Assembly (NCBI RefSeq): GCF_900090305.1
Contig: NZ_LT607751.1
Coordinates: forward strand, 6,138,001-6,202,000
DNA from: Micromonospora siamensis
Lineage (GTDB): Bacteria; Actinomycetota; Actinomycetes; Mycobacteriales; Micromonosporaceae
Length of the DNA stretch: 64,000 nt
Reading direction: 5' to 3'
The translations under genes and the position numbers were made by a program. Within the stretch, counting starts at the first letter, position 1. Each line of letters opens with the position of its first letter. A model generated the notes under the pieces. The model did not search any database. It was not told where the DNA came from and saw only the letters and a program-made list of their open reading frames with translations. This document shows positions 56,101 to 63,837 of this stretch, piece by piece.

Positions 56101-56598
56101 GCCGGTGGTCGGCACCGGGAAGGTGTACGTCTGGTTGTTGGCCACCGCGCCGGTGAACACCTGGTTGTAGGGCGTGGACTGGAACGGCGCGCTGCCCCCG
56201 TTTCCGGTGACCAGGCTGGGGATGACCCGCCAGCCGGCCGGCGCGCTCTGCTCGATGATCCAGTAGCCCTGGTTGGTGCCGGTGCGGCCGGGCACGTCCA
56301 CGCTGCACGAGCCGGTGGCGTCCGTGGTGCAGGTGGCGTCCGGCGCTGGCAGCGGGCTCGGCGGGGCGCCGCTGGTGCCCGCGTAGAAGGCGAAGGTCGC
56401 CCCGGCCAGCGGGCCGACGGTCTGCTCGCCGGTGCGGTCACCGCCCTTGTTGACGATGAGTGTGGCGGTGGTCGGACTCGCGGCCTGTGCCGGCGTGGCC
56501 GCCTGCGGCGTGACCAGTGGCAGCAGCCCGGCGACCAGCGCCAGCGCGGCGGTGGCGGACCACCGTCGCCGCGCTCGTGTGGTGCTGAGAATGGACAT
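53155..56598 (-). CDS. LPVTG-anchored surface protein with vWA domain
   Basis: This 1147-residue protein has a signal peptide (cleavage near residue 39), then a beta domain with paired Cys. A von Willebrand A domain follows at about 190-390, with the metal site DVSGSIS (residues 199-205) and VLTDGNP. About six SpaA/Ig-like repeats come next, each with a [L/V]TLVKQV or similar start and a late Cys; the last contains a Gly/Trp-rich insert with GGKDGW repeats. The end is a sorting signal: LPVTG (about 1112-1116), a hydrophobic helix, and RRRR. It is thus probably a sortase-anchored adhesin or pilus-tip-like protein. No sortase gene is in the window. The ATG at 56598 is the start. Confidence 0.88.
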   Translation of the reverse strand: MSILSTTRARRRWSATAALALVAGLLPLVTPQAATPAQAASPTTATLIVNKGGDRTGEQTVGPLAGATFAFYAGTSGAPPSPLPAPDATCTTDATGSCSVDVPGRTGTNQGYWIIEQSAPAGWRVIPSLVTGNGGSAPFQSTPYNQVFTGAVANNQTYTFPVPTTGNTNRTARGPLWADERNNPPLSGACGLHIALVIDVSGSISSSLPTVKAAADGFVDALTGTPSEIALYTFATNATAVLNPTPVSDQDGANTVKAAINGLTAGGNTNWDQGIWQVAASPFDYDAAIVLTDGNPTVYGPPPAQGPGGFTRFQEVEQGVFSANALKARGTKIIAVGVGAGVSGAPDNLVAISGPIANDDYYQTGFDQLEALFRQLALENCAGTISVVKKVIPPGGTPADAQPAGGWTISTTTGGVTPVSGVTDTSTGAVNFAVDLGGQTSRPVTLDETVQPGYTHVPQGDFNASCTANGNPTTVTNGAGTSFSVDALATGIVSCVILNQAADPQATVVVNKTWVINGQTFQDPEQDPEFQAALILPPIVQPAWGVEYHDFQAGQEIVIDETINTQLLPPGCTNTASGDLGPQTLAEGLNTFQITNTVTCITRLQLVKSVDNPYGGTTPPPTAWTLNAYPPGSPTPVISGTTGVIDTVTPDLVYSLGETSVPGFKQTVEQGAVIVPPATGSWNCLLAQPEGPPKGPGPTGADGTVAVQIGQTAICTATNVAQAARLTLVKQVASGGAAPQDWVLSATPRSRVLIPTITGRSGEPAVTNAQAYPNTQYDLAESGGPAGYEQVGAVRCVLTGTQTVVPTPDNVLTPGFDQDITCTFTNRLAQPPPSQARLTLVKQVENKYGGTATPQDWTLTATPPPGSGATVITGRSGEPAVTNAVATAGIGYTLTESGGPAGYAPIDDVRCVYNDTGDVVPTPNNVLTPAADRSYTCTWRNGQLDPGRPHLTLVKKVEEGKPWTGPTGWTGSGAPNGAPQGTPSGATGWTGSTGGKDGWGGKDGWGGKADPTDWLLTATPLNGATPISGRSGSPEVTGVTVEAGVGYRLSESEGPKGYELVDLSCVLAGTSQRVPVVNDVVTPRLRQNIICTFTNRAAKPYPPHGGGWKPHLPVTGLKLTGIIGGGSLAVLAGVVLLIVARRRRSMV

Positions 56599-56730
56599 TC
56601 AGAAACCCCCGTACGCCGTGCGGGACGGCGCGAACCCGTGACCCACCCCTTGTACGTGGGCCATGCCGTGCCAGTATTGGGGTAAATGTCCGAGTTGACT
56701 GGGAGTTTCCTGATACGGAGGATCTTTCGC

Positions 56731-56928
56731 CTACCGATGCCGCGCCGACCCGCACGGCCCCTCGTGGTCGGCCAGTCCGCGACACCGGCGACCACCGTCG
56801 AGCGGCCGGTCGCAGAACACCCAGTGTCGTACGCCCTGGGCGTCCTCCGCCGAGACGGTCACCCCGTCGGCGTCCACGCCGGACAAAGGCCGGCGGTCGC
56901 AACTCGTCCCGCAGCCTGAGTCGTTCAC
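56731..56928 (-). CDS. Small Cys-rich protein (possible zinc binding)
   Basis: A frame of 65 codons from GTG 56928. It contains two Cys near the start (GCGTSCDRR) and a second set CDRPLDGGRRCRGLADHEGPC, whose Cys/His spacing suggests a small zinc ribbon. GAGAG precedes the start. The frame continues upstream for 31 codons without a better start. No family is recognised, and the coding status is uncertain; it sits between the surface protein and the phosphodiesterase. Confidence 0.4.
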   Translation of the reverse strand: MNDSGCGTSCDRRPLSGVDADGVTVSAEDAQGVRHWVFCDRPLDGGRRCRGLADHEGPCGSARHR

Positions 56929-57096
56929 GCTCTCAAGTCGGTAGGCAGCCGGACCGCTTTCCCGCCCCGCCCGGATCACCGCCCGGCCCGGGCCGACGAC
57001 CGCCCCGGGCCCGCTGATCACCTAGGGCACCGCCCGCCCGCGCACCGGCCCCGCCACCCCGGGACCGGGAGCGACGGGGCCGGCAGGCGGCGACGG

Positions 57097-58215
57097 TCAG
57101 GCCAGGCCCGCGCGGGCGGCCACGGCGGTGTCCGGCTGGTCGGCGAAGACGCCGTCCAGGCCGAGACCGAGGAAGAGCTCGTACTCGGCGGTGATGTCAC
57201 CCCGGGCGTTCGGGTCGGCGCCGATCCGGAAGTCGACCGGCAGGAACTGGTTCTCGGCGCGGAACGTCCAGGCGTGCACCAGCAGCTTCTCCCGGTGGGC
57301 GTCCGCGATGACCGTGGTCGGGGCGAGCAACCTGCCGGCGGCGTCCCGGGGCACGATCAGGTTCTTGTTCAGACCGACGCCGTCGGCGTACCCGGCGATC
57401 CAGGCGAGGCCGGCGGCGGAGGCCAGGTCGACGTAGGTCCGGGCGTCACCGGCGACGGTGAAGTCGTACGGGCGGCCGGTGGCGTCGAGCAGCTGGACCA
57501 GCCGTACGTCGATCATGCCGTCCAGCTTGCGCAGGTTGGCGGTCTCGAAGGACTGGATGAAGACCGGGTCGTTGCGGTGGGTCAGCTTGTTGGCCTTCAG
57601 CGCCGCCACCAGCGGTTCCTCCAGCGGCAGTCCGATCGAGGCGAAGTAGCTCGGGTGCTTGGTCTCCGGGTAGATCCCGATGGTCCGCTTGCGGGTCCTG
57701 GACTCGGTCCGGGCCAGGTCGATGACCTCCTGGAAGGTGGGGATCTCCAGCTTGCCGTCGAAGTCGGTGTTGGTGACCCGCACCTGGGGCAGCCGCTCCT
57801 TGGCCCGCAGGGTGCGCAGCTCGGCCAGGGTGAAGTCCTCGGTGAACCAGCCGGTGACCCGCACCCCGTCGATCGTCTTCGTCGCCCGGCGGGCGGCGAA
57901 CTCGGGGTGGGCGGCCACGTCGGTCGTACCCGAGATCTCGTTCTCGTGCCGGGCGACCAGCACACCGTCCCGGGTCGACACCAGGTCCGGCTCGATGTAG
58001 TCGGCACCCATCCGGATCGCCGTCCGGTAGGACTCCAGGGTGTGCTCCGGGCGATAGCCGCTGGCACCGCGGTGGCCGATCACCACCGGCCGCGCGGTGG
58101 CCCGGGACCGCTCGGGGCCCGGCTCCGGGTCGGCCGACGCCGCCACCGCCGGCACCACCACGGCCGCCGCCAGCAGCGCCCCGGCCACGCCGAGGACGGA
58201 AAGGGTACGTCGCAT
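57097..58215 (-). CDS. Secreted glycerophosphodiester phosphodiesterase
   Basis: This 372-residue enzyme has a signal peptide (about 1-27, ending VAASADP) and a GDPD domain. The catalytic motif IGHRGASGYRPEHTLESY is present, with metal ligands in YIEPDLVSTRDGVLVARHE. It hydrolyses glycerophosphodiesters from lipids to glycerol 3-phosphate and an alcohol, outside the cell. AGGAG lies seven bases before the ATG at 58215. It diverges from trkH across 139 bases. Confidence 0.93.
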   Translation of the reverse strand: MRRTLSVLGVAGALLAAAVVVPAVAASADPEPGPERSRATARPVVIGHRGASGYRPEHTLESYRTAIRMGADYIEPDLVSTRDGVLVARHENEISGTTDVAAHPEFAARRATKTIDGVRVTGWFTEDFTLAELRTLRAKERLPQVRVTNTDFDGKLEIPTFQEVIDLARTESRTRKRTIGIYPETKHPSYFASIGLPLEEPLVAALKANKLTHRNDPVFIQSFETANLRKLDGMIDVRLVQLLDATGRPYDFTVAGDARTYVDLASAAGLAWIAGYADGVGLNKNLIVPRDAAGRLLAPTTVIADAHREKLLVHAWTFRAENQFLPVDFRIGADPNARGDITAEYELFLGLGLDGVFADQPDTAVAARAGLA

Positions 58216-58354
58216 CGCGCTCTCCTGTCGTCGAGGGATGCGCTCAGCAGACCGGGCGCGGACGTCCGCCAGTTGGTCCACGGCTGACCGACAGGTGAAT
58301 CTCCGGGATGCGCGTTTCCGCACCCGGCGCCGGGTGGAAAAGGAAGATTGTCTG

Positions 58355-59689
58355 GTGCGCCGCTTTCTCCGTCACCCGGTGCGGCTGGTGCCGCTCGGGT
58401 TCCTGGCGGTGATCCTGCTCGGCACCGGCGTCCTGATGCTGCCCTGGGCGACCAGCCAGCAGCGCTACACCCCGTTCGTCACCGCCCTGTTCACCGCCAC
58501 CTCCGCCGTCTCAGTCACCGGCATGAACGTGGTCGACACCCCGAACTACTGGAACTGGTTCGGGCTGGTGATGATCACCGTGCTGACCCAGGTCGGCGGC
58601 CTCGGCATCCTCACTGGCGCGGCCCTGGTCATCCTCGCCGTCTCCCGACAGCTCGGGCTGCGCAACCGGCTGCTGGTGCAGGCCGAGACCGCCGAGTACG
58701 GCATCGCCGACGTACGGTGGCTGCTCGTGCGGATTGCCACCACGGTCCTGGTGACCGAGGCCGTCATGGCCACCGTCCTCACCGGCCGGCTCTGGCTGCG
58801 GTACGACTATCCGTTCGGGCGGGCGGTCGGCAACGCCGTGTTCCACTCGGTGGAAGCGTTCAACAACGGCGGCTTCACCCTCTACACCGACGGCCTGATC
58901 GGCTTCGCCCGGGACCCCTGGGTGATGTTGCCGCTCTCGATTGGCGCGATCATCGGCGGTCTCGGCTTCCCGGCGCTCTTCGAAGCTGTCCGCGAGCGGC
59001 GCAACCCCGCCCACTGGGCGGTCGCGACCAAGCTGACGATCTGGGGCAGCCTGGCGCTGATCGTGTTCTTCGTCGGCTACCTGCTGCTCGCCGAGTGGAA
59101 CAACCCCTACACCATCGGCACCTACGACGCGGCAGGCAAGATCCTCGCCGGGTTCAGCCAGATCGCACTCAGTCGAACCGGGGGCTTCGACGTGATCGGC
59201 ATCCGCGGGCTGAGCGAGGAGAGCATCCCGATGTTCATCGCGCTGATGTTCATCGGCGGCGGCAGCGCGAGCACGGCCGGCGGCATCAAGGTCTCCACGT
59301 TCTTCCTGCTCGGCTTCGTCATCTGGGCGGAGCTGCGCGGCGAGCCCGACGTGTCGGTCGGCCGCCGCCGGGTCGCCGCGGCCAGCCAGCGACAGGCGCT
59401 CACCGTGGCGCTGCTCAGCGTGGCGCTGGTCGGCGCCGGAACGGTCGCGCTGATCATCATCACCACGCAGGTCCGGTTCTACGCCGCCCTGTTCGAGGTG
59501 ACCTCGGCGTTCAGCACCACCGGCCTCTCCCTCGGGATCGCCCAGCGGTTGCCCGAGGTCGGCCAGTACGTGCTGACCGCCCTGATGTACGTCGGCCGGG
59601 TCGGCCCGCTCACCCTCGGGTCGGCGATCGCCCTGAACACCCGGCGCCGGCTGTACCGCTATCCGGAGGAGCAACCCATTGTCGGCTAG
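58355..59689 (+). CDS. TrkH/KtrB-family potassium transporter
   Basis: A 444-residue K+ channel-like transporter. The four pore loops are visible: TATSAVSVTGMNV, the second near FNNGGFTLYTDGL, the third SRTGGFDVIGI, and the fourth TSAFSTTGLSLG, each with the selectivity Gly. It imports potassium together with the TrkA/KtrA protein. The GTG at 58355 is chosen since the first helix follows at once; AGGA is ten bases upstream. It overlaps the next gene by 11 bases. Confidence 0.93.
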   Translation: MRRFLRHPVRLVPLGFLAVILLGTGVLMLPWATSQQRYTPFVTALFTATSAVSVTGMNVVDTPNYWNWFGLVMITVLTQVGGLGILTGAALVILAVSRQLGLRNRLLVQAETAEYGIADVRWLLVRIATTVLVTEAVMATVLTGRLWLRYDYPFGRAVGNAVFHSVEAFNNGGFTLYTDGLIGFARDPWVMLPLSIGAIIGGLGFPALFEAVRERRNPAHWAVATKLTIWGSLALIVFFVGYLLLAEWNNPYTIGTYDAAGKILAGFSQIALSRTGGFDVIGIRGLSEESIPMFIALMFIGGGSASTAGGIKVSTFFLLGFVIWAELRGEPDVSVGRRRVAAASQRQALTVALLSVALVGAGTVALIIITTQVRFYAALFEVTSAFSTTGLSLGIAQRLPEVGQYVLTALMYVGRVGPLTLGSAIALNTRRRLYRYPEEQPIVG

Positions 59690-60347
59690 CAGAACGGACG
59701 ACAGCGGTGTCGTGGTGATCGGCCTCGGCCGGTTCGGCTGCCACCTGGCCACGTCGCTGACCCAGCTCGGCCACGAGGTGCTCGCCATCGACCGCTCCGC
59801 CGAGCGGGTGCAGCGCTGGTCCCACCAGCTCGACCGGGTGGTGCAGGCGGACTCGACCGAGGAGGGCGCGCTGCGCCAACTGGGTGTCGCCGACTTCCGC
59901 CGGGCGGTGGTCGCCATCGGGGCGTCGGTGGAGGCCAGCGTGCTCACCGTGCTGGCCCTGGCCGAGCTGGGCGTACCGCAGATCTGGGCCCGGGCCACCT
60001 CGGACAAGCACGCCAAGATCCTGTCCTCGGTCGGCGCGCACCACGTGATCTTTCCCGAGGCGGAGACCGGTGAGCGGGTGGCCCACCTGATCGTCAGCCG
60101 GATGCTCGACTTCGTCGAGTTCGACCACGACTTCGCGATCGCCAAGGTCCGCGTACCGCCGTCGCTGGCCGGCCGGTCGCTGCGGGCGCTCGCCCCCGCC
60201 GACCGGTACGGGGTGATGGTGGTGGGCGCGAAGGTGCCCGGGGAGCGGTTCCGCTACGCCACCCCGGACACCGTGCTGGTGCCGGAGAGCGTGCTCATCG
60301 TGGAGGGGAGCATCGGTCAGGTGCAGCGCTTCGCCGCACTCGGCTGA
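59679..60347 (+). CDS. TrkA/KtrA-type potassium uptake regulator
   Basis: A 222-residue cytoplasmic partner of the TrkH-like channel. The N-terminal RCK/TrkA_N Rossmann domain has VVVIGLGRFGCHLATSL and an Asp (AIDRSAERVQ) that binds nucleotide. A TrkA_C domain follows from about residue 140. It gates transport in response to NAD(H) or ATP/ADP. The start is a TTG at 59679 with GGAGGAG seven bases upstream, inside the trkH end, so the pair is translationally coupled. Confidence 0.93.
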   Translation: MSASRTDDSGVVVIGLGRFGCHLATSLTQLGHEVLAIDRSAERVQRWSHQLDRVVQADSTEEGALRQLGVADFRRAVVAIGASVEASVLTVLALAELGVPQIWARATSDKHAKILSSVGAHHVIFPEAETGERVAHLIVSRMLDFVEFDHDFAIAKVRVPPSLAGRSLRALAPADRYGVMVVGAKVPGERFRYATPDTVLVPESVLIVEGSIGQVQRFAALG

Positions 60348-60408
60348 CCTGCTCAGTGCTTCTTGCCCTTACCCTTGCCGCCGCCTCCCCCCTTGCTCTT
60401 GCCGGCCT

Positions 60409-62079
60409 TCATCCTTTTTTTCCCTCACCCTTGCCCTTCTTGCCCTTGGGCTCGGGCTTCGCCTTCGCGGCACCGGACTTTGCACCCGCGGATCCGCCGC
60501 CGCCCGACCCGGCCTTCGCCGCGGGCGCCTTGGCAGCGGGCGCCTTGGCCACGGGCGCCTTGGCGGCCGGCGCCTTGGCCACGGGTGCCTTCGGTACCAC
60601 CACCGGAACCGAACCGGCCACCCCGGCCACCTCCACCCCGCAGGCGGTGTCGCCCAGGCGGAACTCCACCGGCAACGGGTTGCTGCCGGTGTACGAGCCG
60701 GTCAGCGTCAACTTGTGGGTGGCGGCCGGCGGCAGGGTGTCCTTCCCGGCCGGCGCGCTGACCTCGACCGTCCGGCCCTCCTGCCGCGCCGGTGTCGGCG
60801 TGGCCCGCAGGACCTTCTGCTTGCCCGGGAAGGTGAAGCTCATCGTCCAGCCGCGCAGCTCCCGGTTCCCCGTGTTGGTCAGGGTCAGCTCGGCGGCGAA
60901 GTCCTTGCCGGTGTCCCGGCGCAGCACGTAGTCGACCTCGCAGGGGGTCTGCTGGGCGACCCCCATCCCGGCCTCCACCGGCCGGTCCACCCCACCGCTG
61001 GCCGGGCTGCGGGAGGTGACCCCCCAGACCCCGGCGGTCACCGCCACCAGACCCGCCGCGGCGACCCCCGCCTCGACCCGCCGCCGCCGGGACACCGCCC
61101 GCCGGGCCCGGTTCCGGTCGCGGGCGCCGGAGAACGGCAACGCGTCGGTGTCGGTCGACCACGGCAGGATCGTGGTGCCGGCGCTGGCCAGCAGCGCCGG
61201 ATCCGTCACCCCCGGCGCCGGGGAGACCGGCACCGGCGCGAGCAGCCCCGCCGCGTCGGCGAGCGTACGGGCCACCTCGGCGGTCGTCGGCCGGTCGGCC
61301 GGACGCTTGGCCAGGCAGCGCCGGACCATTCCCGCGATCTCGTCGGGGAGCCCGGCGACCGGCGGCATCGGGTCCGGCTCGTTGTACATGTGCGCCCGGA
61401 GCATCTCGGTGGTGGTGCTGGCCTGCCAGGGCAACCGGCCGGTGAGCATCCGGTAGAGCAGCAGGCCGACCGCGTACACGTCGGTGGCCGGGGAGACCTG
61501 GCCGTTGTCGAGCCGCTCCGGCGCCAGGTAGGCCGGGGTGCCGAGCAGGTTGCCGTCCGGCCCCTTCTCGCTCTCCCCCACCAGCGCCGAGATGCCGAAG
61601 TCGACGACCTTCACCCCCGTCGAGGTGAGCATGACGTTGCCGGGGGTGACGTCCCGGTGCACCACGCCGCGGGCGTGCGCGGTGGCCAGCGCCGAGGCGA
61701 CCTCCGCCCCGATGGTCACCGCCTCCCGCCAGGGCAGGGGTCCGCCGGAGGCCAACCGCTGGCTCAGCGGGCCGCCGTCGACCAGCTCCATCACCACGTA
61801 CGGGACGGTCAGCCCGACCTGCTCGGACTCGCCGTAGTCGTACACGTTGGTGATGTTCGGGTGGCAGAGCCGCGCGGCGGCCTGCGCCTCCAACCGGATG
61901 CGGTGCCGGAAGGACCGGTCGCTGGCCAGCCGGGAGGCGAGCACCTTGATCGCCACCTGTCGGCCCAGCACCTCGTCGTAACCGCGCCAGACGACGGACA
62001 TGCCGCCCGCGCCGAGCTGCTCGATCAGCCGGTACCGCTCACCGAGCAGTTGCGCGCCGTTCCGCAGAGCTCCACCCAT
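60409..62079 (-). CDS. Ser/Thr protein kinase with CBM2-like outer domain
   Basis: This 556-residue kinase has a PknB-type domain (about 16-275): Gly loop LGAGGM, Lys45, HRDVTPGN (Asp143), and DFG (160-162). One membrane helix lies at about 340-356. Outside is a beta domain (about 378-485) resembling carbohydrate-binding module 2: C at both ends, LTLTNTGNRELRGWTMSFTFPG. A Lys/Ala/Pro repeat (KAPAAKAPVA) and Lys/Gly tail close the protein. It may sense cell-wall or external polysaccharide. The stop is preceded by an A7 run; a +1 shift there would continue the Lys/Gly pattern for about 19 residues to 60353. The ATG at 62079 is the start. Confidence 0.88.
   Translation of the reverse strand: MGGALRNGAQLLGERYRLIEQLGAGGMSVVWRGYDEVLGRQVAIKVLASRLASDRSFRHRIRLEAQAAARLCHPNITNVYDYGESEQVGLTVPYVVMELVDGGPLSQRLASGGPLPWREAVTIGAEVASALATAHARGVVHRDVTPGNVMLTSTGVKVVDFGISALVGESEKGPDGNLLGTPAYLAPERLDNGQVSPATDVYAVGLLLYRMLTGRLPWQASTTTEMLRAHMYNEPDPMPPVAGLPDEIAGMVRRCLAKRPADRPTTAEVARTLADAAGLLAPVPVSPAPGVTDPALLASAGTTILPWSTDTDALPFSGARDRNRARRAVSRRRRVEAGVAAAGLVAVTAGVWGVTSRSPASGGVDRPVEAGMGVAQQTPCEVDYVLRRDTGKDFAAELTLTNTGNRELRGWTMSFTFPGKQKVLRATPTPARQEGRTVEVSAPAGKDTLPPAATHKLTLTGSYTGSNPLPVEFRLGDTACGVEVAGVAGSVPVVVPKAPVAKAPAAKAPVAKAPAAKAPAAKAGSGGGGSAGAKSGAAKAKPEPKGKKGKGEGKKG
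60521..60595. repeat. Five 15-bp tandem repeats in the kinase tail
   Basis: Five 15-base units of the GCGGGCGCCTTGGCx type, the last degenerate, encode the KAPAA/KAPVA repeat of the kinase C-terminus. The period keeps frame. Confidence 0.85.
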
Positions 62080-62150
62080 GGTCCGAGCTTTTGCCCGAGA
62101 GCCCCCCGGCTACACCTGGAAGGTCGGAATCGGTCAGAAAAGTCACCCGT

Positions 62151-63701
62151 TCAGGCGGTGGCGAGCAGTTGGTCCACCGGCGCGTAGTCGTCGGTGAGCA
62201 CCAGCGCGTCGTCGACGTACTCCGTCAGGGCCGCGCCCTCCAGCAGGCCCGCCGACTCGCGCAACCCGGTGACCCGCCGTTCCAGGGCGTCCACCGGCAG
62301 CGGCGCGTCCGAGGCCACGATGACGAAGTTGCTGCCCTGCCGCCCGGCGATCGCGGCCGGCGGGGCGATCAGCGCGACGTGCCGGAACTCGGCGGCTACC
62401 GTGGCCAGCTCGCTGCGGATGAACCGGTCCGGCGGATAGTCGATCACGTTCTGCGTGTAGACGCCCCCCGGCCGCAGCACCCGGCGGATCTCGGCGGCCA
62501 TCTCCCGGGTGGCCAGGTGCCACGGCACCACCAGGTGACCGAACGCGTCCCCGACGATCAGGTCCCGGCTGTCGGTGGCCTCCCCGGCGAGCAGCATCCG
62601 GGCGTCGCCCACCACCGCCCGCAGCCCCGGACCGGTCCGCACGCCCAACTCCCGGCGGTCCAGGTCGACCAGGGCGCCGTCGATCTCGAAGACCAGGTTG
62701 TCGGTGCCCGGCCGGGTCGCGGTCAGGTAGCGCGGCATGGTGAACCCGCCGCCGCCGAGGTGCAGCGCGTCCAGCCGCCGCCCCTTCGGCGCCGTCTCGT
62801 CGGCCACCGCCCCGAACCACTGGGTGTACGCGTACTCCAGGTGGGTCGGGTCGGCCAGGTCGACGTACGAGTGCTGGGCCGAGTTGAGCAGCAGCACCCG
62901 CCCCGACGGCCGGTTCGGGTCGGCCTCCACCTTGGCGCAGTGGTACGCCGTCTCGGTGTCGCACGGGTTCGGCGCCACCGCGCTGAGCCCCGCCCCGACC
63001 AGACCCAGCACGGCCAGCGTGGCCTTCGTCCGGGCCGGACCGGGCAGTCCCGCCCGCCCCCGCCGCCGCAGGTACGCCCCGAGCGCCAGCCCGGTCACCC
63101 CGAGCGCCACCGCCAACGCCAGCACGATCACCGTGCTGGGCAGCGCCGCGACCAGCACGAAACCGGTGACCAGGGTGGCGGTGATGCCGCCGAGGGTGCC
63201 GATGCCGGAGAGCCGCCCGACCACCTGGCCGGTGCGGCGCAGGTCGGCGAGCTGCAACTTCACCACCAGCGGGGTGACCGCCGCCAGCAGCGCAGCCGGC
63301 ACGAACACGGCCAGCGCGGTGAGCAGCAGGATCGCGCTGGCCGCCCCGCCGCGCAGCAGCTCACCGGCGTACCGGACCACGGGCAGGGTGACCGCGGTGG
63401 CGATGCCGGCCAGCACCAGGGCGGGCGCCAGCAGGGTGCGCGGGTCCCGCCGGTCGGCCAGCCACCCGCCGGTCCACGCCCCGTACGCGATGGCCGCCAG
63501 CGCGATGCCGATCACCGAGCTGGTGACCTGGAGGGTGACCCCGACGTACGGCCCGACCAGGCGCAGCGACACGGTCTCCAGCACCAGCACCGCCCCGCTG
63601 GCGAGGAAGACCAGGAAGGCGGCGAGGCCGTCGGGCAGGGCGCGGCCCTCGGCGGGCACGGCCGCGGGCTCGGCCGCGACCTGTGACGATGGGGAGTTCA
63701 C
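62151..63701 (-). CDS. Membrane protein with spermidine-synthase-like domain
   Basis: This 516-residue protein has a membrane part of about seven to nine helices (about 25-240) followed by a spermidine-synthase-like SAM/dcSAM-binding domain. The latter shows HLGGGGFTMPRYL, the acidic residue in LVFEIDGALVD, and VVGDARMLL, plus DLIVGDAFG. Such fused proteins are common in actinomycetes; polyamine synthesis is not established for them. The GTG at 63701 is the likely start; no good ribosome site is visible. It is upstream of the kinase gene in the same direction, with 71 bases between. Confidence 0.85.
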   Translation of the reverse strand: MNSPSSQVAAEPAAVPAEGRALPDGLAAFLVFLASGAVLVLETVSLRLVGPYVGVTLQVTSSVIGIALAAIAYGAWTGGWLADRRDPRTLLAPALVLAGIATAVTLPVVRYAGELLRGGAASAILLLTALAVFVPAALLAAVTPLVVKLQLADLRRTGQVVGRLSGIGTLGGITATLVTGFVLVAALPSTVIVLALAVALGVTGLALGAYLRRRGRAGLPGPARTKATLAVLGLVGAGLSAVAPNPCDTETAYHCAKVEADPNRPSGRVLLLNSAQHSYVDLADPTHLEYAYTQWFGAVADETAPKGRRLDALHLGGGGFTMPRYLTATRPGTDNLVFEIDGALVDLDRRELGVRTGPGLRAVVGDARMLLAGEATDSRDLIVGDAFGHLVVPWHLATREMAAEIRRVLRPGGVYTQNVIDYPPDRFIRSELATVAAEFRHVALIAPPAAIAGRQGSNFVIVASDAPLPVDALERRVTGLRESAGLLEGAALTEYVDDALVLTDDYAPVDQLLATA

Positions 63702-63837
63702 CGGGGCGATGGTACGCAGCGAACCTGGCCGCTGTGGCCGGTACATCGAAGACGAGCATGGTTTGCGTGTCGCCCGGCGGCCGCACCGCCTGCGGTCGAC
63801 GGCCGGCGCGGCGGCCGGTCGGCGTCGAGCGCGACGG

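Noticed and set aside
60353..60408. Treating the kinase gene as a certain pseudogene because of the extended frame
   Set aside because: All kinase motifs and the outer domain are intact; only the far C-terminal tail is affected, so the gene should still be functional.
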